DNA of 64,000 nt from CBDCHC01 sp965217075 (GTDB taxonomy: Bacteria; Pseudomonadota; Gammaproteobacteria; PS1; Pseudothioglobaceae), in NCBI GenBank assembly GCA_965217075.1, contig CBDCHC010000016.1, forward strand, positions 1 through 64,000, given 5' to 3'. The position numbers and the translations under genes were made by a program. Numbering within the stretch: position 1 is the first letter of the stretch; every line of letters begins with the position of its first letter. Of the stretch, positions 57,900-64,000 are shown piece by piece. A model generated the notes under the pieces. It worked only from the letters and a program-made list of their open reading frames with translations. It was not told the DNA's origin and did not search any database.

Positions 57900-58637
57900 A
57901 TGATAACAAATTTAGCATTAACATCTTATTGTAATGATTATCTTAAAATTATTGATTTTAAGGATTATTGTCCTAATGGCTTGCAAATTGAAGGAAAACA
58001 AGAAATTAATAATATAGTGTGTGGGGTTAGCTGTAATTTAGCGCTTATTAAACAAGCAGTTAAATTAAAAGCAGATGCGATATTTGTACATCATGGTTTA
58101 TTTTGGAGAGATGAAAAAGCAGAGATAACAGGGGCAAAATATAAAAAAATAAAATTGTTAATAGAAAATAATATTAATTTATTTGCTTACCATTTGCCGT
58201 TAGATGCTCATCCTGTGGTTGGTAATAATATAGTCTTGGCTGATATGCTTAAAATAAAAAATGTTATAAAAATAGATAATTCTTTAGTACACATAGGAGA
58301 ATTAGCTTTAACTGTAAGTGATTTTAGTAGAATTATTGAGCAAAAATTAGCTAGAAAGCCAATGATTTTTGGCAATAATACTATAATTAATAAAATAGCA
58401 TTTTGCACAGGCGCTGCACAAAACTATATTGATATTGCTATTGAAAATCAAGCAGACTGTTATCTTAGTGGTGAAATTAGTGAACATATACCAGCAATAG
58501 CTATTGAAAATAATATCAATTATATTGCAGCAGGGCATTATGCTACTGAGCGTTATGGCGTACAAGCGTTATGTACTCACTTGATGAATAAATTTAATCT
58601 TAAGCAACAATTTATTGAAATAGAAAATATAGTATAA
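57900..58637 (+). CDS. Nif3-like dinuclear metal-centre protein (YbgI family)
   Basis: 245 aa. DYCPNGLQIEG, VHHGLFWR and FAYHLPLDAHP provide the metal-binding histidines; GHYATERYGVQAL is the conserved C-terminal motif. Some members have GTP cyclohydrolase-like folds; the cellular role is unclear. Confidence 0.93.
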   Translation: MITNLALTSYCNDYLKIIDFKDYCPNGLQIEGKQEINNIVCGVSCNLALIKQAVKLKADAIFVHHGLFWRDEKAEITGAKYKKIKLLIENNINLFAYHLPLDAHPVVGNNIVLADMLKIKNVIKIDNSLVHIGELALTVSDFSRIIEQKLARKPMIFGNNTIINKIAFCTGAAQNYIDIAIENQADCYLSGEISEHIPAIAIENNINYIAAGHYATERYGVQALCTHLMNKFNLKQQFIEIENIV

Positions 58638-58666
58638 TAGCTCAGATTTATAAATAATAATTACAG

Positions 58667-59686
58667 ATGAAAAAATTTAATGTTGCTGTCGTTGGTGCAA
58701 CTGGTGCTGTTGGTCAGGTTATGCTGTCAATTTTAGCGCAAAGAAATTTCCCTATAGACAATCTTTATCCTTTAGCATCTAAAAATTCTGCTGGTAACAA
58801 TATAAAATATAATAATAAAAATTATTTAATAACTAATTTAGATAAATTTGATTTTAATAAGGCTGATATAGCGCTATTTTCAGCTGGTGCTAATATATCT
58901 GAAAAATATGCTTTAATTGCTGCTAAAAATAATTGTATAGTGATAGATAATACTTCATTTTTTCGTAGAAAAAAAGATATACCTTTAGTGGTACCAGAAG
59001 TAAATGCTGATGACATTAAACACTATACTAATAAAAATATAATAGCCAATCCTAATTGCTCAACTATACAAATGTTAGTGGCTTTAAAGCCTATTTATGA
59101 CGCAGTTGGTATTAAACGCATTAATGTAGCAACTTATCAGGCAGTTTCTGGTTCTGGTAAAAATGCTATTGATGAATTACTTAACCAAAGTGCACAATTA
59201 TTAAACGGTAAAGATGCAAAAGTTAAAGTATATCCTAAACAAATAGCTTTTAATGTTATTCCTCATATTGATGTATTTATGGCTAATGGTTACACTAAAG
59301 AGGAAATGAAGATGGTGTGGGAGACGCAAAAAATACTTAATGATGAAAATATTACTGTAAATCCTACAGCAGTGCGTGTTCCTGTAATATACGGGCATTC
59401 AGAGGTATTGCATATTGAAACTAAGAAGAAAATTAGCGCAGTTGAAGTTAAAAAAATATTAATGGCAAGTAATAGCATTAAAGTAATTGATGAGCATAAA
59501 GATGGTGCTTATGCCACTCCATTTGATGATGCAAGTGGTACCGATGCTGTATTTGTAAGTCGTATTCGTGAGGATATTAGTTTAAAAAATGGTCTTAATT
59601 TATGGGTTGTTAGTGATAATATTAGAAAAGGTGCGGCTTTAAATAGCGTACAAATTGCTGAAATATTAATAAAAAAATATTTATGA
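58667..59686 (+). CDS. asd: Aspartate-semialdehyde dehydrogenase
   Basis: 339 aa. [14 protein letters not shown] at the NADP site, the catalytic cysteine in NPNCSTIQM, and [15 protein letters not shown]. It makes aspartate semialdehyde for lysine, threonine, methionine and diaminopimelate. Overlaps hisB by four bases. Confidence 0.98.
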   Translation: MKKFNVAVVGATGAVGQVMLSILAQRNFPIDNLYPLASKNSAGNNIKYNNKNYLITNLDKFDFNKADIALFSAGANISEKYALIAAKNNCIVIDNTSFFRRKKDIPLVVPEVNADDIKHYTNKNIIANPNCSTIQMLVALKPIYDAVGIKRINVATYQAVSGSGKNAIDELLNQSAQLLNGKDAKVKVYPKQIAFNVIPHIDVFMANGYTKEEMKMVWETQKILNDENITVNPTAVRVPVIYGHSEVLHIETKKKISAVEVKKILMASNSIKVIDEHKDGAYATPFDDASGTDAVFVSRIREDISLKNGLNLWVVSDNIRKGAALNSVQIAEILIKKYL

Positions 59687-60264
59687 TAACAATTAGCAGA
59701 AAAACTAATGAGACTAATATAAATGTTAGTGTTAAGCTATATGGAACTGGTAAAAATAATATTAAAACTGGAGTGCCATTTTTAGACCATATGTTAGAGC
59801 AATTAGCTAAACATAGTTTAATTGATATTAACATAGCATGTGATGGTGATACTTATATTGATGACCATCATAGTGTAGAAGATATTGGTATTGCATTAGG
59901 ACAGGCTTTTAATCAGGCTATTGGTAATAAAGCTGGGTTATCTCGTTATGGTTATAGTTATATCCCATTAGATGAGGCTCTTTCTCGAGTAGTAATTGAT
60001 TTATCTGGCAGACCAAGTTTGCATATGAATGTTAATTGGACACGTAAAAATATTGGTAAATTTGATGTTGAATTAGTTAGAGAATTTTTTCAAGGTTTAG
60101 TTAATCATGCTCTTATTACATTACATATTGATAATTTAACAGGAGCTAATGCCCATCATCAGGCAGAAACAATTTTTAAAGCCTTTGCTAAAGCGCTTAA
60201 AGCAGCAATTACTATTGATAATAGACAAAAAAATGTTATTCCGTCAACCAAAGGTTTACTTTAA
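59683..60264 (+). CDS. hisB: Imidazoleglycerol-phosphate dehydratase
   Basis: 193 aa, single-function form. [29 protein letters not shown] and [17 protein letters not shown] are the metal-binding histidine motifs. Histidine synthesis; hisH follows 3 bases later. Confidence 0.98.
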   Translation: MITISRKTNETNINVSVKLYGTGKNNIKTGVPFLDHMLEQLAKHSLIDINIACDGDTYIDDHHSVEDIGIALGQAFNQAIGNKAGLSRYGYSYIPLDEALSRVVIDLSGRPSLHMNVNWTRKNIGKFDVELVREFFQGLVNHALITLHIDNLTGANAHHQAETIFKAFAKALKAAITIDNRQKNVIPSTKGLL

Positions 60265-60267
60265 TTT

Positions 60268-60870
60268 ATGCAAATCGCCATTATTGATTATGACTCAGGT
60301 AATATTCATTCAGTCAAAAAAGCTTTAGAATATGTCGCCCCTAATGTAGATATAATTCATACTAACAATGTTAATCAAATAAATAATGCTGATAAAATAG
60401 TTTTTCCAGGACAAGGTGCAATTGGTAATTGCATGCAAAAGCTCCAGCATTATAATTTAATAGATGTTATAAAAAAAAATGCTAAAGAAAAATATTTTTT
60501 AGGAATTTGTTTAGGTTTGCAATTATTATTTAATCATAGTGAAGAAGATAGTAGTGTGGGTCTTGGTATTATAGATGGCGATGTAGTTAAATTTCAGACA
60601 AAATTTAAAATACCGCATATAGGCTGGAATAGTGTTGAGCAAATAGATAACCCATTATGGTTTAATATAGCAAATAATTCTTATTTTTATAGTGTACATA
60701 GTTATTTTGTGCGTCCAAAAAATAATAAAAGCATTATAGGCACAAGCGACTATGGCAATAAATTTACCACCGCTATAGCAAAAAATAATTTAATTGCAGT
60801 GCAATTTCATCCAGAAAAATCATCAACAGCAGGCTTGCAATTACTTAAAAACTTCGTTAGTCTTAACTAA
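60268..60870 (+). CDS. hisH: Imidazole glycerol phosphate synthase, glutaminase subunit
   Basis: 200 aa. IAIIDYDSGNIHSV, VFPGQGAIG, nucleophile region GICLGLQLLF and VQFHPEKSS make a complete class I amidotransferase. It feeds ammonia to HisF, which is not in the window. Confidence 0.98.
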   Translation: MQIAIIDYDSGNIHSVKKALEYVAPNVDIIHTNNVNQINNADKIVFPGQGAIGNCMQKLQHYNLIDVIKKNAKEKYFLGICLGLQLLFNHSEEDSSVGLGIIDGDVVKFQTKFKIPHIGWNSVEQIDNPLWFNIANNSYFYSVHSYFVRPKNNKSIIGTSDYGNKFTTAIAKNNLIAVQFHPEKSSTAGLQLLKNFVSLN

Positions 60871-60906
60871 TCTTTTATTACATACATTTATCAAAATTAC
60901 TTAATT

Positions 60907-62328
60907 ATGAAATTTAACACCTTTAATTTAACTAAAAACATTCAAGAAGCTATTATAAACATTGGTTTTACTGATCCAAGCCCAGTACAGCGAGAGGCTA
61001 TAACTCCTATTTTAAATAAACATGATATTATTGCCAAGGCACAAACAGGCACAGGAAAAACAGCAGCTTTTGGTTTGCCTATAATGAGCATGATAGATGT
61101 AGATAATAAGTTAAGTGCGCTGGTTATTGTTCCTACACGTGAGCTAGCTGTGCAAGTTAGCGATGAGTTATTTCGTTTTGGTAAATTTAGCAAAATTAAA
61201 ACTGCTACAATTTATGGTGGCACCCCTTATAACAAACAAATTGAAAGAGTAAAACAAGCAGCTATAGTAGTAGCTACACCAGGCAGATTAAAAGATTTAA
61301 TTACTAGCAAAAGAGTTAAATTAACTCCACAATTTGTAGTATTAGATGAGGCTGATAAGATGCTTGATATGGGTTTTTTAGACGAAATTAAACATATCTT
61401 TAGTTTATTGCCAAAAAATAGGCAAACTTTGATGTTTTCTGCAACCATGCCAAAAAGCATTAGAGAGTTAGCGAAGCAAATATTAAACAATCCTAAAACT
61501 ATTAATATAGAGAGCAAACAAAGCACTAATGAAAATATCACTCAGTTATATTATGTTGTAGGTGAAAAAGAGAAGGACGACGCTCTTATTAGATTAATTG
61601 ATTATAAAAATATTAAAAAATGTATTGTATTTTGTCGCACCAAAAGAGAAGTTGATAGGCTAGCTATGCACTTAACAGCGCAAGGGCTTAAAGTTTCTAG
61701 TTTGCATGGTGATATAGAGCAAAAACAAAGAGAGAAAAATATAAATGCTTTTAAACGAGGCGTTATTGATATTTTTATTGCCACTGATGTAGCAGCACGC
61801 GGATTAGATATAAATGATGTAAGTCATGTATTTAATTATCATATTCCTTTTGATAGTGAAAGTTATATTCATCGTATTGGACGCACTGGCCGTGGTGGTA
61901 AGAGTGGTGAAGCGATTACCTTGATAAATCCTAATGAATTTAGCGCTATAAAACGTATTGAAAAAGATGTAGGGGCAAAACTTATTACACAAGTAGTGCC
62001 AACTATAACAGAGGTGCAAAATAATAGGTTAGATAGTCTGATTGAAAATATTATTAAAACTAAAATAACTAAAGAAGCAATTAATTTAGTTAAAGATTTA
62101 GAAAAAGATATTGATACAGAAACTATATCTTATTTATTAGCATCAATCTTGCAACAAAAAAATAAAGTAGCCGGCAAAGACAATATTGGTCTTAATTTAG
62201 GTGAAATTAGTCTTTTATCAAAAAAATCATTTAGAAAAAAAGATACTAGTTATAAGAAAAAACGTAACCGACATAAATTTGGTAGTAGTAATAAATATGG
62301 TAATAAAAAAACTAATACACGCAGATAA
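60907..62328 (+). CDS. DEAD-box RNA helicase
   Basis: 473 aa. Q motif (FTDPSPVQREAI), AQTGTGKT, PTRELAVQ, DEAD, SAT, and HRIGRTGRGG are in order, followed by a short helical region and a strongly basic tail (KKKRNRHKFGSSNKYGNKK) that probably grips RNA. It resembles the DeaD/CshA group without the RNA-binding domain of full DeaD. Acts in ribosome assembly or mRNA turnover. Confidence 0.94.
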   Translation: MKFNTFNLTKNIQEAIINIGFTDPSPVQREAITPILNKHDIIAKAQTGTGKTAAFGLPIMSMIDVDNKLSALVIVPTRELAVQVSDELFRFGKFSKIKTATIYGGTPYNKQIERVKQAAIVVATPGRLKDLITSKRVKLTPQFVVLDEADKMLDMGFLDEIKHIFSLLPKNRQTLMFSATMPKSIRELAKQILNNPKTINIESKQSTNENITQLYYVVGEKEKDDALIRLIDYKNIKKCIVFCRTKREVDRLAMHLTAQGLKVSSLHGDIEQKQREKNINAFKRGVIDIFIATDVAARGLDINDVSHVFNYHIPFDSESYIHRIGRTGRGGKSGEAITLINPNEFSAIKRIEKDVGAKLITQVVPTITEVQNNRLDSLIENIIKTKITKEAINLVKDLEKDIDTETISYLLASILQQKNKVAGKDNIGLNLGEISLLSKKSFRKKDTSYKKKRNRHKFGSSNKYGNKKTNTRR

Positions 62329-62502
62329 GAATAAGAGTTTAATATGTTTAGTTATTAGTTATACTTTATAATTTTTTTAGCGATAAAAGTTAGTTTTATA
62401 TTGTTATAAATAGTATTAATTAAATTTTATTATAAATATAAAGTGATTTTAACTTATATTATTTTTTGTTTAAAATTTTTAATAGCATAATTGCTGTGAG
62501 TG

Positions 62503-62508
62503 TATAAT
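62503..62508 (+). promoter_or_regulatory. Candidate -10 box for the RecQ-like gene
   Basis: TATAAT about 50 bases before the ATG at 62558, directly preceded by TG. No clear -35. Weak evidence in A/T-rich DNA. Confidence 0.3.
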
Positions 62509-62557
62509 TATGACATTAATAAATAGTTAGATGACAAAAGTAACATTAAGGTAAAAA

Positions 62558-64000
62558 ATGAATAGAGAAGAAGCAGAAATAAAATTAAAACAGATTTTTG
62601 GATTTGATAGTTTTTTTGACGACCAATGGAAAACTATCGATAGAATACTCCAAAAGAAACGAGTTTTATTAATTGAAAAAACTGGATTTGGAAAATCTTT
62701 GACTTTTCAATTTTCAGCTACTCAATTTGATGGCTTAACAATAATTTTTTCACCTCTAATTGCTTTAATGAGAGACCAAATAAAATCACTTAATGGAAAA
62801 GGTATCAAAGTTGGTTTAATTAATAGTGAACAAACAGATGATGAAAATAGTTTGACAATACAAAATGCGATAAATAATAAACTTAAAATTTTGTATATTG
62901 CACCAGAGAGGCAAGAAAATAGTATATGGCAAGAAGCTGTATCAAAAATGGATATATCTTTTGTAGTAGTAGATGAAGCACATTGTATATCATCTTGGGG
63001 ACATGATTTTAGACCTGCATTTAGAAGAATTATTAATTTAATGCAGGTATTGCCCTCAAACATACCAGTTTTAGCCACTACGGCAACTGCAACAGTTGAT
63101 GTAGCAGAAGATATTAAAAATCAAATTGGTGGAGATATTGAACTCATTCGTGGTGATTTACTTCGTGAAAACCTAAAATTAAATGTAATACATGTAGAGA
63201 ATGAAGAAGCTAAAATGGCTTGGATTTCTAATTATCTTGAAAAAGTCAAGGGTAATGGTATCGTTTATACAGGAACTAGAAGCAATGCAGAGATATTTTC
63301 AAAGTGGTGTGAAAGTGAGAAATTAAATACAATTTATTATCATGCAGGATTAGATAGTGATAGTAGAAAATTGGTTGAAAAAGAGTGGATGAATAATAAA
63401 TTTAAAGCTGTAATCTCAACAAATGCGTTAGGTATGGGTATTGATAAATCAGATATACGATTTATTATTCATACTCAAATAACTCAATCACCAATACATT
63501 ATTATCAAGAAATTGGAAGAGCAGGAAGAGATGGTAAAAATGCTGAAATATTTTTACTTTTTAATCCAAAAGATACTGATTTACCATTAAGTTTTATTAA
63601 TAATGCAAGACCTTCAACTAATAAATATGAAAGAGTTATAAATGCTTTAAAACAAGAGCCATTAGGTGAAAAAAATCTGATGAAAGCAACAAATTTAAAA
63701 CAAACACAAGTGAGAACAATTAAAGCAGATTTATTAGACCAAAAAATTATTAGAGAAGTAATGTACGGTAAAAGTAAAAAATATGAATATCAACATAATG
63801 CACCACAACTTGATACAACAGTATTTGAGAATTTAAGAAATCACAGATTAGAAGAGTTTAATAAAATGCTTGAATATATAAATACTGATAGTTGTAAAAT
63901 GCTTTATTTATGTAATTATTTAGGCGATACTAACTCTCAGAGTTGTGAAATTTGTGACAGCTGTTTGCATAATAAATATCAATTTTCAATGAGTAAAAAT
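62558..64000 (+). CDS. RecQ-family ATP-dependent DNA helicase, 3' truncated by window edge
   Basis: 481 codons are open to the right edge. Start ATG with an AAGG site 7 bases upstream. Walker A is atypical, EKTGFGKS (Gly43-Ser47) rather than the usual PTGGGKS. Then come SPLIALMRDQ, DEAHCISSWGHDFRP, TATAT, the second RecA domain (NALGMGIDKSDIRF and QEIGRAGRDG), and a zinc-type cysteine set (CKMLYLCNYL ... CEICDSC). The K-T-G-(W/F)-G-K-S form with DEAHCIS.WGHDFRP is known from RecQ-like helicases that often carry a C-terminal phosphoribosyltransferase domain. Separated from the DEAD-box gene by 229 bases and possibly acquired independently. Confidence 0.9.
   Translation, partial: MNREEAEIKLKQIFGFDSFFDDQWKTIDRILQKKRVLLIEKTGFGKSLTFQFSATQFDGLTIIFSPLIALMRDQIKSLNGKGIKVGLINSEQTDDENSLTIQNAINNKLKILYIAPERQENSIWQEAVSKMDISFVVVDEAHCISSWGHDFRPAFRRIINLMQVLPSNIPVLATTATATVDVAEDIKNQIGGDIELIRGDLLRENLKLNVIHVENEEAKMAWISNYLEKVKGNGIVYTGTRSNAEIFSKWCESEKLNTIYYHAGLDSDSRKLVEKEWMNNKFKAVISTNALGMGIDKSDIRFIIHTQITQSPIHYYQEIGRAGRDGKNAEIFLLFNPKDTDLPLSFINNARPSTNKYERVINALKQEPLGEKNLMKATNLKQTQVRTIKADLLDQKIIREVMYGKSKKYEYQHNAPQLDTTVFENLRNHRLEEFNKMLEYINTDSCKMLYLCNYLGDTNSQSCEICDSCLHNKYQFSMSKN

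Overview
The window is a very A+T-rich stretch of bacterial chromosome. I judged the base composition by eye and did not count it. The housekeeping genes (tgt, lysS, purL, rpsF-rpsR-rplI, ftsK-lolA-hisS-yfgM-der, ispG, rlmN, ndk, xerC, hemF, tusA, moeA-moaC) and their neighbourhoods are gammaproteobacterial. Low GC, tight packing, several genes broken in A/T tracts, and a DsrE-like protein together with TusA would fit a marine or host-associated sulfur-oxidising gammaproteobacterium of the SUP05/Thioglobaceae type. That placement is inference; there is no 16S rRNA here to confirm it.

Region 1 (1-1003) is the 3' part of tgt. Region 2 (1053-24457) is one co-directional accessory cluster of about 23 kb with almost no intergenic space: a Wzz-like two-TM protein, a 2597-aa Sec-exported repeat protein with a peptidase S74 (endosialidase-chaperone) domain, a MotA/TolQ/ExbB-like channel protein, a short MotB/ExbD-like partner, a second 2646-aa S74 repeat protein, a single-TM periplasmic protein, a lipoprotein secretin, four small membrane or periplasmic proteins that look like a PilN/PilO/PilP-type alignment platform, a small pilin-head-like exported protein, and a Sel1-repeat protein. 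No pilus ATPase or polytopic PilC/GspF-type protein is present. I read it as a candidate surface-fibre export/display machine with a proton-driven inner-membrane unit and a secretin. The two giants are DNA mosaics of each other, with blocks up to about 1.6 kb essentially identical, so gene conversion is or was active.

Region 3 (24458-28922) holds a broken membrane-bound regulator (PhnD-like sensor, TM, LuxR HTH), a periplasmic DsrE-like protein with a possible structured leader, a porin interrupted by one extra T, and a decayed stretch. Region 4 (28923-35299, minus) is lysS, purL, rplI, rpsR, rpsF.

Region 5 (35405-47852, mostly plus) is tsaB, ccmC, tpiA, secG, tRNA-Leu(GAG), a DciA-like gene, then (minus) an S24-like gene and mutM, then ftsK, lolA, hisS, yfgM-like, der (bamB absent), dxs and a frameshifted DUF2062 gene. 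Region 6 (47853-52258, minus) is ispG, a tiny TM protein, rlmN, ndk, hup, acpS, pdxJ. Region 7 (52329-62328) is a redoxin, moeA, moaC; on minus a lipoprotein, ferredoxin, tusA, hemF, tsaC, xerC; then plus a Nif3-like protein, asd, hisB, hisH and a DEAD-box helicase. Region 8 (62558-64000) is a RecQ-like helicase running off the right edge.
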